From assembly GCF_900105725.1 (NCBI RefSeq), contig NZ_FNLM01000034.1, forward strand, positions 4,092,001 through 4,156,000: 64,000 nucleotides of DNA, given 5' to 3'. A program made the translations under genes and the position numbers. Every line of letters begins with the position of its first letter. The stretch's first letter is position 1. The notes under the pieces are model-generated. The model was given only the letters and a program-made list of their open reading frames with translations, was not told the DNA's origin and did not search any database. Below are positions 1 to 8,203 of this stretch, in pieces. This DNA is from Gordonia westfalica (GTDB lineage Bacteria; Actinomycetota; Actinomycetes; Mycobacteriales; Mycobacteriaceae).

Positions 1-1262
1 AGGGGATCGCCGGCGTCGCGGATGGGGAACAGGCGGAAGATCGTCAGATCGAGTGCGATGTCGGTGAGCAGGTACACGGCGATGACCTGCCATCGCACTC
101 GCATGAGCACGAAGAATGGGAGAATCCAGAGCGTGTACTGCGGTGAGTGCACCTTGTGGAACAGCATGAACCCGGCGAGCATCGCCCCACTGACGCCGAT
201 CCAGGGGAACACGCAGATCCGCTCGTAGTGTCTCCACCCGAGGTACATGGCCACGGCGAAGCTCGCGAGGATCAGCAGCGGGGAGATGACCCCGACGAGG
301 GAGTGGTAGGTGTCGGTGGTCCCGGTGAGGTAGCGCAGTCCCCAGTACCAGATGGAGTTGGTGTCGACGTCCGCACGACGCCGGCCCTGGAACGTCAGCG
401 CCGCTTTCCAGCCGTCGAATCCGAGGACCATGAACGGCAACTGGATCGCGACCACGGTGATGACCGCGGCGGCCGCGACCCAGGCCGCGCCGACCCAGTC
501 GAGGCCGCGCCGCCCGGCGCGCCGCAGTCCGCCGGCGCCTCCGGTCAGGACGTAGGCCGCCAGCGGCAGCACGAAGATCCCGGGATACAGCTTGAGGCAG
601 AAACCGATGGCCAGCAGGACCGCGGCCATCACGGCGCAGGCCCGCAACGGAAGTCTTCGTCGGCCCGTGTCGGGGTCGATCGAACCGCCCCACGTCATCA
701 CCGCGATCGCGGCGACCGCGGTCGCCACCACCGGCAGCTCCCAGTTGTGGAACGAGTACAGGACCAGCGGGGGAGTGGCCGCCCACAGCAGCGCCCACCA
801 TCGGACCATGAGGGCGAGCATCACCGTGATCGCAAAACCGAACGGGGCCAACAACAATGCGGTCTGTGTGAAGAACTCTGAGTCGGTGTGGGCGCCGATC
901 GCGCCGACGTACATGAACAGTCCGGACAGCACCGGGTATTCGACGACCCCGCCGAAGAGCGTGCCGTCGTCGGTGATCCCCCCGTGGATGTAGGGGAACA
1001 CGTGGTTGTTGATGTCACGTCCGAGCCACAGGTACATCAGATCCGAGTAGCAGGGGATCAGACCGCCCGGATCGCCGGCGGGCCAGTTGGCGCTGCGCCC
1101 CTGGGCGTCGAACGGAGCCCCGCCGCAGCGCGCCTTGACCACGTAGCTCCAGAACATCGTCGCCGCGGTCGCCAACACCGTCACCGCCACGATGAGCGCG
1201 GTCTCGCCGCGCCCGGACAGCCACGTGATCCGTCGAGGCGTACTGGTCCGCGGCTCCGACAT
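1..1262 (-). CDS. GT87-family polyprenol-phosphate mannosyltransferase-like membrane protein (3' end outside window)
   Basis: The reverse strand is open from an ATG at 1262 to the window edge (420 codons, no stop). It begins MSEPRTSTPRR and continues as a strongly hydrophobic protein with many membrane helices. Segments such as PYIHGGITDDG, EYPVLSGLFMYVGA and FCLKLYPGIFVLPLAAY resemble the DUF2029/GT87 family, whose members add mannose or arabinose from polyprenyl phosphates during envelope glycan synthesis. In mycobacteria a protein of this family lies directly upstream of rpsF in the same divergent arrangement, which supports the call. The C-terminus is missing because the gene runs off the window. 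No clear ribosome binding site precedes the ATG, so the start is tentative. The donor and acceptor cannot be told from sequence. Confidence 0.8.
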   Translation of the reverse strand, partial: MSEPRTSTPRRITWLSGRGETALIVAVTVLATAATMFWSYVVKARCGGAPFDAQGRSANWPAGDPGGLIPCYSDLMYLWLGRDINNHVFPYIHGGITDDGTLFGGVVEYPVLSGLFMYVGAIGAHTDSEFFTQTALLLAPFGFAITVMLALMVRWWALLWAATPPLVLYSFHNWELPVVATAVAAIAVMTWGGSIDPDTGRRRLPLRACAVMAAVLLAIGFCLKLYPGIFVLPLAAYVLTGGAGGLRRAGRRGLDWVGAAWVAAAAVITVVAIQLPFMVLGFDGWKAALTFQGRRRADVDTNSIWYWGLRYLTGTTDTYHSLVGVISPLLILASFAVAMYLGWRHYERICVFPWIGVSGAMLAGFMLFHKVHSPQYTLWILPFFVLMRVRWQVIAVYLLTDIALDLTIFRLFPIRDAGDP

Positions 1263-1295
1263 GGCCAACAGAGTAGGTCGTCGCGTCCGAGCCCT

Positions 1296-1383
1296 GCTCC
1301 GTGAGGTGTGAGGAGCGCAAGCGACGAGCCACGACCTCTGCTCCCTGAGGTGTGAGGAGCGCAAGCGACGAGCCACGAAGGGC
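1296..1383. repeat. Tandem pair of dispersed intergenic repeat units
   Basis: Two adjacent copies (1296-1334 and 1340-1378) share a unit that reads GCTCC(C/G)TGAGGTGTGAGG followed by AGCGCAAGCGACGAGCCACGA. Related units occur at 3374-3421 and 60766-60865. They lie only between genes and look like a short dispersed (REP/MITE-like) family. Confidence 0.7.
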
Positions 1384-1524
1384 GAGGCGACCCCGGTGCT
1401 CCACGACCTCGGATTTCCTGGAGAACGTCCTGGTCATGTATCTTGGACCGGTTGCCGACGCAGGCGACCCTCCTGCCACGGACAGTCCGTGGCCGACCTA
1501 GCCCATAGGAGGTGATGTGGTCTT

Positions 1525-1806
1525 ATGCGTCACTACGAATTGATGGTCATCCTCGATCCGAATCTGGACGAGCGCACCGTCGCACCCTCACTCGATACTT
1601 TCCTCAATGTTGTCCGCAAGGATGGCGGTTCGGTGGATGGTGTCGACATCTGGGGCAAGCGCCGTCTTGCTTACGAGATCCTGAAGCACAACGAGGGCAT
1701 CTACGCCGTCATCGATCTCAATGCCGAGCCCGCCACGGTTACCGAGCTCGACCGTCAGCTGAAGCTGAACGAGTCGGTACTGCGCACCAAGGTCCTGCGG
1801 AAGTAA
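1525..1806 (+). CDS. rpsF: 30S ribosomal protein S6
   Basis: A 93-residue protein beginning [12 protein letters not shown] and containing the conserved segments [10 protein letters not shown] and [16 protein letters not shown] typical of bacterial S6. S6 binds 16S rRNA of the small subunit as a heterodimer with S18, encoded just downstream as rpsR. A strong ribosome binding site, AGGAGGTGAT, lies at 1508-1517, fixing the ATG at 1525. It opens the conserved rpsF-ssb-rpsR-rplI block. The length is normal for actinobacteria. Confidence 0.97.
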   Translation: MRHYELMVILDPNLDERTVAPSLDTFLNVVRKDGGSVDGVDIWGKRRLAYEILKHNEGIYAVIDLNAEPATVTELDRQLKLNESVLRTKVLRK

Positions 1807-1922
1807 TCCACAGGGTTCCTTGAACGTCTGAAGACGTCGGTACCGGGTTCTAGGGTTGACCCAGGAAATCCCGGTGCATGTCGATCAGCGAGTGCCCACC
1901 AACGACCCGAGGGGAAACACAC

Positions 1923-2441
1923 ATGGCAGGCGACACGGTCATCACCGTCATCGGCAATCTCACCGCCGACCCGGAACTGCGGTTCACGCCGTCCGGAGCA
2001 GCGGTTGCCAACTTCACGGTGGCTTCCACCCCGCGCACCTTCGACCGTCAGACCAATGAGTGGAAGGACGGCGAAGCGCTGTTCCTCCGCTGCAACATCT
2101 GGCGCGACGCCGCGGAGAACGTGACCGAAAGCCTGACCAAGGGTTCCCGGGTCATCGTGCAGGGACGGCTCAAGCAGCGGTCCTACGAAACCAAAGAAGG
2201 CGAACGACGCACGGTCGTGGAACTCGAGGTCGACGAGATCGGCCCCTCGCTGCGTTACGCCACTGCCAAGGTCAACCGCGCCTCACGCGGCGGCGGTGGT
2301 GGCGGCGGATTCGGATCCGGTGGCGGCGGCGGTAGCCGCGGCGGCGGATCGAACCAGCAGGTCGCCGACGATCCCTGGGGCAGCGCGCCTGCCAGCAGCG
2401 GCGGATCGTTCGGTGGCGGGGACGACGAACCACCTTTCTGA
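1923..2441 (+). CDS. ssb: Single-stranded DNA-binding protein
   Basis: A 172-residue SSB. The N-terminal OB fold (about residues 1-115) starts [21 protein letters not shown] and includes [14 protein letters not shown] and [13 protein letters not shown]. It is followed by a glycine-rich linker (about 122-145) and ends in the acidic tip DDEPPF that recruits replication and repair partners. An upstream in-frame ATG at 1878 is possible, but the ATG at 1923 follows a GAGGGG site and gives the family's canonical N-terminus. It lies between rpsF and rpsR, as in mycobacteria, so it is probably expressed with the ribosomal genes. Confidence 0.97.
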   Translation: MAGDTVITVIGNLTADPELRFTPSGAAVANFTVASTPRTFDRQTNEWKDGEALFLRCNIWRDAAENVTESLTKGSRVIVQGRLKQRSYETKEGERRTVVELEVDEIGPSLRYATAKVNRASRGGGGGGGFGSGGGGGSRGGGSNQQVADDPWGSAPASSGGSFGGGDDEPPF

Positions 2442-2539
2442 TATCTCCCGGGACACACGCTCACGTGTGAGCGGTCTCGGAAAGCCTCGGGCACGGCAGT
2501 GACCGATCCCGAAGAAGCATTGACTGGAGCAATACACAT

Positions 2540-2797
2540 ATGGCAAAGGCAAAGGCCAGCCGGAAGCCTCGCGTCGAGAAGGTCACCAAGACCAAGGCGT
2601 GCAGCTTCTGCAAGGACAAGAAGGCCGACATCGACTACAAGGACACCGCGCTTCTGCGTCGTTTCCTGTCCGACCGCGGCAAGATCCGTTCGCGTCGCGT
2701 GACCGGTAACTGCGTGCAGCACCAGCGCGACGTCGCCGTGGCCGTCAAGAACTCGCGTGAGGTGGCCCTGCTGCCCTTCACCTCGACCAGCCGATAA
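2540..2797 (+). CDS. rpsR: 30S ribosomal protein S18, zinc-binding (C+) type
   Basis: An 85-residue S18 containing [29 protein letters not shown] and [16 protein letters not shown]. The CxxC pair (C21, C24) and later GNC cysteine mark the zinc-binding form. Mycobacteria also keep a cysteine-free paralogue under zinc-dependent control elsewhere; this copy, in the rpsF operon, is the constitutive type. It lies 98 nt after ssb and is followed by rplI after 19 nt. Confidence 0.96.
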   Translation: MAKAKASRKPRVEKVTKTKACSFCKDKKADIDYKDTALLRRFLSDRGKIRSRRVTGNCVQHQRDVAVAVKNSREVALLPFTSTSR

Positions 2798-2816
2798 GCG
2801 GAAAGGATCAGTTGAC

Positions 2817-3272
2817 ATGAAGCTCATCCTCACCGCCGCCGTGGAGAACCTCGGCGAGGCCGGCGACATCGTCGTGGTCAAGGACGGCTACGGCCGCAAC
2901 TACCTGCTGCCCCGCGGCCTGGCCATCAAGGCCACCCGCGGCGCCGAGAAGCAGGTCGAGGGCATCCGCCGTGCGCAGGAGGCTCGCGAGGTTCGCGGTC
3001 TCGAGCACGCCAACGAGCTGAAGCAGGCCCTCGAGGGCCTCGCCGCGGTCTCGCTGGACGTCAAGACCCACGACTCGGGCAAGCTCTTCGGTTCGGTCAC
3101 CGCGGCAGACGTCGCCGGTGCCATCAAGACCGCAGGCGGCCCCGTCGTCGACAAGCGCAACGTCGTGCTGCCCAAGGGTCACATCAAGGCCACCGGTAGC
3201 TACCCGGTCACCGTCACCCTGCACCCGCAGGTTGAGGCGACCGTGCAGCTCGCGGTCGTCGCCGCAAGCTGA
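2817..3272 (+). CDS. rplI: 50S ribosomal protein L9
   Basis: A 151-residue L9. The N-terminal domain shows [19 protein letters not shown] and [16 protein letters not shown], a long connecting helix follows, and the C-terminal domain contains [13 protein letters not shown] and [15 protein letters not shown]. An in-frame ATG 60 nt upstream is less likely because it overlaps rpsR; the chosen ATG follows GGAAAGGA. L9 is the last gene of the operon and is followed at once by a strong hairpin. Confidence 0.97.
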   Translation: MKLILTAAVENLGEAGDIVVVKDGYGRNYLLPRGLAIKATRGAEKQVEGIRRAQEAREVRGLEHANELKQALEGLAAVSLDVKTHDSGKLFGSVTAADVAGAIKTAGGPVVDKRNVVLPKGHIKATGSYPVTVTLHPQVEATVQLAVVAAS

Positions 3273-3290
3273 CCCCAGCGTCGAACACAC

Positions 3291-3322
3291 AAGGCCGGGT
3301 GGAAGAGATTCCACCCGGCCTT
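3291..3322 (+). terminator. Hairpin terminator after rplI
   Basis: A perfect 14-bp stem, AAGGCCGGGTGGAA paired with TTCCACCCGGCCTT, around a GAGA loop. It starts 18 nt after the rplI stop. No long T run follows, as is common in actinobacteria. Confidence 0.85.
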
Positions 3323-3373
3323 GTCGTGTCTGTAGCCGAGTTCGAACTCTGTCGAGGGATCGACGCGACCCCC

Positions 3374-3510
3374 GCTCCCTGAGGAGCGGCCGGAGCTTGC
3401 GGAGGCCGCGTCACGAAGGGCCCCCGCCGACCGAGTGGCGACGACTCACCCCCGCCGGCCGAGTAGCGACGACCGAGCGCAGCGAGGACGCCGCGTATCG
3501 AGGTCCCCTA
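3374..3510. repeat. Dispersed intergenic repeats, two types
   Basis: 3374-3421 carries the unit GCTCCCTGAGGAGCGGCC followed by GGAGCTTGCGGAGG and GCGTCACGAAGGGC, also found twice at 60766-60865. 3424-3510 carries a second unit with GGCCGAGTAGCGACGACCGA and GAGCGCAGCGAGGACGC. Nothing coding is visible here. Confidence 0.65.
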
Positions 3511-4173
3511 CTTCGGCGCAGGCGGGTTGGCGGGCAACTGATTCCAGTACTGCAGCCGCGGCGGCAGGTATTGCGGCGCGGGGTTCGCACTGTGGGCGAC
3601 GGCGTTGTTGCCCGGGCCGAGAGTGTCCCAGGACGGGAAGAAGAACTTGTGCCACGCGGGCGTGAAGATCAGCGCCCGTTGACCGGTTCGGCAGGCGACG
3701 ACGTCGCGGCGCGGGACGGTGCACGTGACACCGGCGATCGTGACGCGCTTGCCCACACCGAGAACCGGCGGCCGGAAACCGGTCTTGGAGCCGAAGCGAT
3801 ACGTCTGGTCTCGGTTGACCCACCATGGGCCCTGTTGGTCGGCCGAGATCGCGGCACCGGTCGCGGTGGGTGGGGCGGTCGCCGGGCGGCCCTGACAGCC
3901 GACGTAGCGGTATCCCTGCCCGATCTGGCACATCCAGCGGCCGGTCGTGAAGAACGAGCGCCCGTTGTCGTTGTAGGCGAGCGAGCGGAACGTCGTCGAA
4001 TCGACCGGCTGGTAGCGCGACAGGTCGAACTCGACGGGCATCGTGGGGCCCGGAACGGCGCCGGCCGACGGCGCGCCGACTGCGATCCCGGCGGCCACCG
4101 TCAGCGCGGCGACCGCCCCGACGGTTCGACGGATGACCCCGGTTCCCAACCCCAACCTCGACACGATCGCCAT
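3508..4173 (-). CDS. Secreted protein of unknown function
   Basis: A 221-residue protein from the ATG at 4173. The N-terminus is a signal peptide: MAIVSRLGLG, then a hydrophobic core (AVAALTVAAGIAVGAPSAGA) with a likely AxA cleavage site near residue 45. The mature part is rich in aromatic residues and prolines, contains cysteines (WMCQIGQ, YVGCQG, VTCTVP, VACRTG) that could form two disulfides, and ends NQLPANPPAPK. It resembles small exported proteins seen in Gordonia and Rhodococcus, but I recognise no catalytic motif. The frame stays open upstream to 4260, but that part lacks a signal-peptide character. Confidence 0.7.
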   Translation of the reverse strand: MAIVSRLGLGTGVIRRTVGAVAALTVAAGIAVGAPSAGAVPGPTMPVEFDLSRYQPVDSTTFRSLAYNDNGRSFFTTGRWMCQIGQGYRYVGCQGRPATAPPTATGAAISADQQGPWWVNRDQTYRFGSKTGFRPPVLGVGKRVTIAGVTCTVPRRDVVACRTGQRALIFTPAWHKFFFPSWDTLGPGNNAVAHSANPAPQYLPPRLQYWNQLPANPPAPK

Positions 4174-4745
4174 TGCATCACATGCGCTGGGCTCCTTGTC
4201 GGCCAACTGCGGATAAGTCGGGCGACTGATTGCGCCCTGACGAGCTGTTACGCAGATCACTCGGGAAATTCACCAAACTGTTCGCCACACGTAGTTGAAC
4301 GGCGCGCGCAACACGCCCACGGAACGACGCGCCGAAGAGTACCGAAGGAATTTCACTTTCTTGATTGTGGAAACAATCTGGTCCTCTGACCTGCGACAAC
4401 ATAGTTGTTCACAACCGAATTCCTCAGGTTGTCCACAACGGGTGCACAAACGGTCCCCCGATCACTCACACGTCGTCCACAAGTCCTCCCCAGATTCGCT
4501 AACAGTCCGGTTTGAGTCGTCGGGTCGGAGGTCTTAGTGTCTCGGCTCAGGTCTCGGTCCTGTTTCCGCGCGCTTGGTGGCAAGCTTTGTCGGCGCGACC
4601 CGATAGGAAGAGACGGATAGAGCACAGACAGAGCATGACGTCGACACCGGAGACTCGCGAGGTGGCCTGCCGGGGCCGACACCATTGAGGTCGTATCCAT
4701 TCGCCCGGGGCGTATGGGTCGAGCGTTGCGAGAGGTTAGACACGC
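4174..4745. other. 572-nt gene-free region upstream of dnaB
   Basis: It separates the secreted-protein gene from dnaB. Its most notable content is three DnaA-box-like sites (4405-4481), described separately. The long open frame on the reverse strand here (4353-6950) is a shadow of dnaB. I see no RNA gene or protein gene. Confidence 0.6.
4405..4481 (+). promoter_or_regulatory. Cluster of DnaA-box-like sites upstream of dnaB
   Basis: TTGTTCACA at 4405-4413, TTGTCCACA at 4429-4437 and TCGTCCACA at 4473-4481, all in the same orientation. The middle one is a perfect match to the actinobacterial DnaA box; the others differ by one base. They lie 265-341 nt before the dnaB start, suggesting that DnaA binds here to regulate dnaB or as a titration site. 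This is inference from the motif only. Confidence 0.6.
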
Positions 4746-6983
4746 GTGGCTGTTGTGGATGACCGCGGGCGCGGTCCCGCCGCCGGTGACAAGGAGCGGG
4801 GCCGGGACTCCGACTCCCTCCCCGCCGAGGACTTCGGTCGGCAACCCCCTCAGGACCTTGCTGCCGAGCAGGCCGTGCTCGGCGGCATGTTGCTGTCCAA
4901 GGACGCGGTCGCCGACGTGGTCGAGAAGATCCGCACCGTCGACTTCTATCGTCCGGCGCACCAGGCCGTGTACGAGTCGATCCTCACCCTCTACTCCAAG
5001 GGCGAACCGGCCGACGCGGTGACCGTCGCCGCCGAACTCGAACGCGCGGGCGAGCTCAAGCGCATCGGTGGAGCCCCGTATCTGCACACCCTGATCTCCA
5101 CGGTGCCCACGGCGGCCAACGCCGGCTATTACGCCGAGATCGTCGCCGAGAAGGCCATCCTGCGGCGTCTGGTCACGGCCGGTACGCGCATCGTGCAGTA
5201 CGGCTACGCGGGCAACGACGGCCAGGATGTGGCGGAGGTCGTCGACCGCGCACAGGCCGAGGTGTACGAGGTCACCGAACGCCGGCAGGCCGAGGACTAT
5301 CTCCCCCTCGAGGACCTGCTGCAGCCGACGATGGACGAGATCGACTCGATCGCCTCGCGCGGCGGTATCTCGCTGGGCGTGCCGACCGGCTTCGCGGACT
5401 TCGACAAGCTGACCAACGGTCTGCACCCGGGCCAGATGATCATCGTCGCCGCACGACCCGGCGTCGGTAAGGCCCTCGCCCTCGACACCCCGCTCCCCAC
5501 GCCCGCCGGGTGGACGACGATGGGTAAGGTCGCGGTCGGCGACCAGCTGCTCGACGCCCACGGCCGACCTACACGCGTGGTCGCGGCCACCGACGTCATG
5601 ACCGAACGTCCCTGCTACGAGGTCGAATTCAACGACGGCGCGCTGCTGGTCGCCGACGAACAGCATCAGTGGGCGGCCGAGATCGACGGTGAGCGTCAGG
5701 TCGTCACCACGGCGGGTCTGCGTGCGCACGTCGGGTGTGCGGTCATCCGCAACACCGCACCACTCGAGTTGCCGCGCAAGCGTTTCGCCTACGGTCCGTA
5801 CACGGTTGCGGCGCTCGCGGGAATGGCGTTCGACGATCCCGAGATCAGCATGCGCATCGACGCCGAGGGCCCGGTGGATGTCATGACGTTGATGGCCGAC
5901 CTTGGCGGACGGATTCCCTACGAGTACCTGCGCGGGTCCATCGCGCAGCGCCGTGCGCTGCTGGCCGGTCTGCTCGACGCGCGGGCCACCGTCGACGACG
6001 ACGGCTGGATCACCGTGCCCGCCGCGACCCGGCACATGACCGCGGTCGTCGCCGATCTCGTGGCCGGCCTGGGCTTCAACTACAAGCGGTCGGCCACCGG
6101 CTGGCTGCGCGTCGACGCCGACGAGGACGTTTTCACCGTCCATCACAAGGCCATCCGGCACAAGGAACTTCGTCGCAAGGCCGGCGTTCGACGCGTCGTT
6201 GCGGTGCGTCCCGTCGACTCGGTCCCGGTTCGCTGCGTCGAGGTCGACAACGACGAGCACCTCTACCTCGCCGGCGAAGCGATGGTGCCGACGCACAATT
6301 CGACGCTGGCCATGGACTTCCTGCGGTCCGCGGCGATCGGCCACGGCCTCACCGCCGCCATGTTCTCGCTGGAAATGAGCAAAACCGAGATCGTCATGCG
6401 TCTGCTGTCGGCGGAGGCCAAGGTCAAACTCGCCGACATGCGTGCCGGCACCATGAGCGACGACGACTGGACACGCCTGGCCCGTCGTATGGGTGAGATC
6501 TCGGACGCGCCGTTCTTCATCGACGACTCGCCGAACCTCACGATGATGGAGATCCGCGCCAAAGCGCGTCGTCTCAAGCAGCGCCACGACCTGAAAGTCG
6601 TTGCGGTGGACTACATGCAGCTGATGACCTCGGGTAAGAAGGTCGAGTCCCGGCAGCAAGAGGTCTCGGAGTTCTCGCGTCAGCTCAAGCTGCTGGCCAA
6701 GGAACTCGAGGTCCCGGTGATCGCGATCAGCCAGCTGAACCGTGGTCCCGAGCAACGTACCGACAAGAAGCCTCAGGTCTCCGACCTTCGTGAGTCGGGT
6801 TCGCTGGAGCAGGACGCCGACATGGTCATCCTGCTGCACCGCCCCGACTCGATCGAGCGCGACGATCCTCGTGCCGGCGAGGCCGACATCATCGTCGGTA
6901 AGCACCGTAACGGCCCGACCGCCACGATCACAGTCGCGCACCAGTTGCACCTGAGCCGGTTCGTGGACATGGCGCGGGGTTAG
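4746..6983 (+). CDS. dnaB: Replicative DNA helicase DnaB containing an intein
   Basis: A 745-residue precursor from a GTG start (GTG GCT GTT). The N-terminal DnaB domain (about 35-140) shows QDLAAEQAVLGGMLLS. The RecA-like ATPase core is interrupted inside Walker A: ARPGVGK (residues 236-242) and STLAMDFL (519 onward) are separated by a 276-residue intein, leaving a mature helicase of about 469 residues. After the intein the DnaB motifs are intact: VVAVDYMQLM (Walker B), SQLNRGPEQR, DLRESGSLEQDADMV and the final GKHRNGPTATI. DnaB unwinds DNA at the replication fork as a hexamer; because Walker A is split, helicase activity must depend on splicing. The stop codon abuts IS481 remains. Confidence 0.97.
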   Translation: MAVVDDRGRGPAAGDKERGRDSDSLPAEDFGRQPPQDLAAEQAVLGGMLLSKDAVADVVEKIRTVDFYRPAHQAVYESILTLYSKGEPADAVTVAAELERAGELKRIGGAPYLHTLISTVPTAANAGYYAEIVAEKAILRRLVTAGTRIVQYGYAGNDGQDVAEVVDRAQAEVYEVTERRQAEDYLPLEDLLQPTMDEIDSIASRGGISLGVPTGFADFDKLTNGLHPGQMIIVAARPGVGKALALDTPLPTPAGWTTMGKVAVGDQLLDAHGRPTRVVAATDVMTERPCYEVEFNDGALLVADEQHQWAAEIDGERQVVTTAGLRAHVGCAVIRNTAPLELPRKRFAYGPYTVAALAGMAFDDPEISMRIDAEGPVDVMTLMADLGGRIPYEYLRGSIAQRRALLAGLLDARATVDDDGWITVPAATRHMTAVVADLVAGLGFNYKRSATGWLRVDADEDVFTVHHKAIRHKELRRKAGVRRVVAVRPVDSVPVRCVEVDNDEHLYLAGEAMVPTHNSTLAMDFLRSAAIGHGLTAAMFSLEMSKTEIVMRLLSAEAKVKLADMRAGTMSDDDWTRLARRMGEISDAPFFIDDSPNLTMMEIRAKARRLKQRHDLKVVAVDYMQLMTSGKKVESRQQEVSEFSRQLKLLAKELEVPVIAISQLNRGPEQRTDKKPQVSDLRESGSLEQDADMVILLHRPDSIERDDPRAGEADIIVGKHRNGPTATITVAHQLHLSRFVDMARG
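5472..6299 (+). other. Class 3 (WCT-type) intein inserted in the DnaB Walker A motif
   Basis: Residues 243-518 of the precursor. The first residue is Ala (ALALDTPLPTPAGW) instead of the usual Cys or Ser. The signature of class 3 inteins is present: Trp309 in block B (DEQHQW), Cys497 in block F (PVRCVEVDNDEHLY) and Thr516 in block G (VPTHN), with Asn518 terminal and Ser519 as the +1 residue. In such inteins the block F Cys starts splicing. The middle contains relics of a LAGLIDADG homing endonuclease: LLAGLLDARATV, where the catalytic acidic position is Arg and the following Gly is Ala, and a weaker first motif in VAALAGMAFDD. The endonuclease is therefore probably dead while splicing remains. 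Confidence 0.9.
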
Positions 6984-7774
6984 TTGGAGTGACCTGACAC
7001 GTTGTTGTCAGGCGGTGAGCCGGCTGATGGGCGGTTTTCGCCGAGTGCGGAGTGGCCTCGTTGAGTGTTGTATCGACGCAGGAATTGGTCAAGTGCGCGG
7101 TTGGAGGTCCAGGGGCGGGCGTAGGCCCATTCGTTGAGCAGGGTCCGGTTGAAGCGTTCTGCTTTTCCGTTGGTCCACGGGCGGCCGGGTTTGATGAACC
7201 TGCGCCGCAGTCCCCAGGCCGTGCACACCCAACCCCAGTTGGTGCCGCGCCGGTGGACCGGGGCGTTGTCAGTCAGTAGCCGCCGTGCCCCGCACGTCGT
7301 GGCCGGTGAACACCTCATCGCACGGTGCAAGAATCCTGCACTCGTGAGGTCTTTCTCGTCGGGCCGTACTTCGCTGTAGGCCAGCTGAGTGCGATCGTCG
7401 ATCGCGGTGTGCACGTAGTCATAGCCGATCTTGGTTGTCTTGTGCCGGTTGGCAACTGAGATCGCCGCGTGACGGCCGTGCAGGCGCCACCCGCCGCCGG
7501 TGGGGATGCGGCCGAGCTCTTCGACGTCGACGTGGACCATCGATCCGGGAGTGCGGTGTTCATAGCGGTGGGGGTCGCGGCGCGAGGAGCGCACCACCTC
7601 ACCGGTGATCGGGTCGATCGCGCTCAAGTGCGGCATTTGATGGCGTGCCGAGATCCGGCCCACTGTCGAGGCGTGCATCCCGAGCTCGGCAGCCAGCACG
7701 ACCGCACCGCGCTTGCGGCGGCGGCGCAAGGCGAGCACGTTGCGCTCCAAGCGCTCAGTGGTGCGTCGGGGCAT
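6980..7774 (-). pseudogene. IS481-family transposase, N-terminally truncated
   Basis: The reverse strand encodes the catalytic part of an IS481 transposase: MVHVDVEELGRIPTGGG (first Asp), RRLLTDNAP (second Asp) and KPGRPWTNGKAERFNRTL (Glu), ending YNTQRGHSALGENRPSAG and DNNVSGHSN. The usual N-terminal helix-turn-helix domain of about 90 residues is missing. The frame stays open to 8065, but that stretch has no transposase character. In the middle, CSPATTC sits where relatives would be expected to have something like WFTGHDV, which the neighbouring frame encodes, suggesting two compensating indels. The stop at 6980-6982 overlaps the dnaB stop. I call it a decayed element; the intact start and left end are not found. 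Confidence 0.8.
6993..7012 (+). terminator. Small hairpin just after dnaB, within the IS481 end
   Basis: CCTGACA and TGTCAGG flank a 6-nt loop, 9 nt after the dnaB stop. It could end dnaB transcription or be part of the transposon's terminal repeat. The stem is short, so the function is uncertain. Confidence 0.35.
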
Positions 7775-8203
7775 CTGGTGCCCGGTTCGGCACGGGTGCC
7801 GAACCGAGAAGATGCTCACGCACTGTCGGAGTCGAGCCATCGTCCGACACGCAGCGGCGGCGCTCTCGCACTGATTGCGCATTCTCATAATCCTTCTCTG
7901 CGTGCACGACTTGGGCGGCGCACTCAGAAGTAAGCGATGCCCGGACATTGGCGCTCCCACGAACGGACTCACGCACGTAACTACCGAACGAACACAAGAA
8001 AGCCATACGAATGTGCGCGCGGTCGTTTGTCTACTCCGAGGTCGAAAAACCTCGATGAAGTGCATGTTGGTGTCAAGTTGCAGAAAGTTTCGTTCAGGTT
8101 AACGCAGGTCAAGTCTCTGTTTCCGACGCGCACAACCCTCCTGCACACAAGTATGTTTTCAGTACACAAGGCAAAGGGGCCATGGAGTGACGCAGAGATA
8201 GGA
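7775..8203. other. Gene-free stretch between IS481 remains and the permease operon
   Basis: Open frames here run on both strands but show no family features. The part next to 7775 is probably decayed IS481 sequence; the part after about 8040 is richer in A and T and holds the likely promoter of the permease operon, including the conserved element at 8141-8170. Confidence 0.5.
8141..8170 (+). promoter_or_regulatory. Conserved element upstream of the NCS1 permease operon
   Basis: This 30-nt stretch begins CTGCACA and ends TTTCAGTACACAAG. It aligns without gaps, 21 of 30 positions identical by my count, with 15749-15778 upstream of the ferredoxin/P450 operon. It ends 33 nt before the permease start. 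A shared activator or repressor site is the simplest reading. Confidence 0.55.

Noticed and set aside
147..881. 244-codon rightward frame at the window start
   Set aside because: Composition is Arg/Gly/Asp-rich, and it is antisense to a clear GT87 membrane protein.
1296..1383. Possible CRISPR array in the tandem repeat
   Set aside because: Only two units with almost no spacer, no cas genes nearby, and related units elsewhere between genes; it is a dispersed repeat.
2280..2345. GGC-rich repeat in ssb as a possible slippage site or regulatory repeat
   Set aside because: It encodes the normal glycine-rich linker of actinobacterial SSB.
3118..4389. 423-codon rightward frame after rplI
   Set aside because: It covers a terminator, repeats and the antisense of a signal-peptide protein; highly Arg-rich.
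4353..6950. 865-codon open frame on the strand opposite dnaB
   Set aside because: It exactly shadows dnaB, is rich in Arg, Asp and His in the manner of antisense GC-rich frames, and has no recognisable domain.
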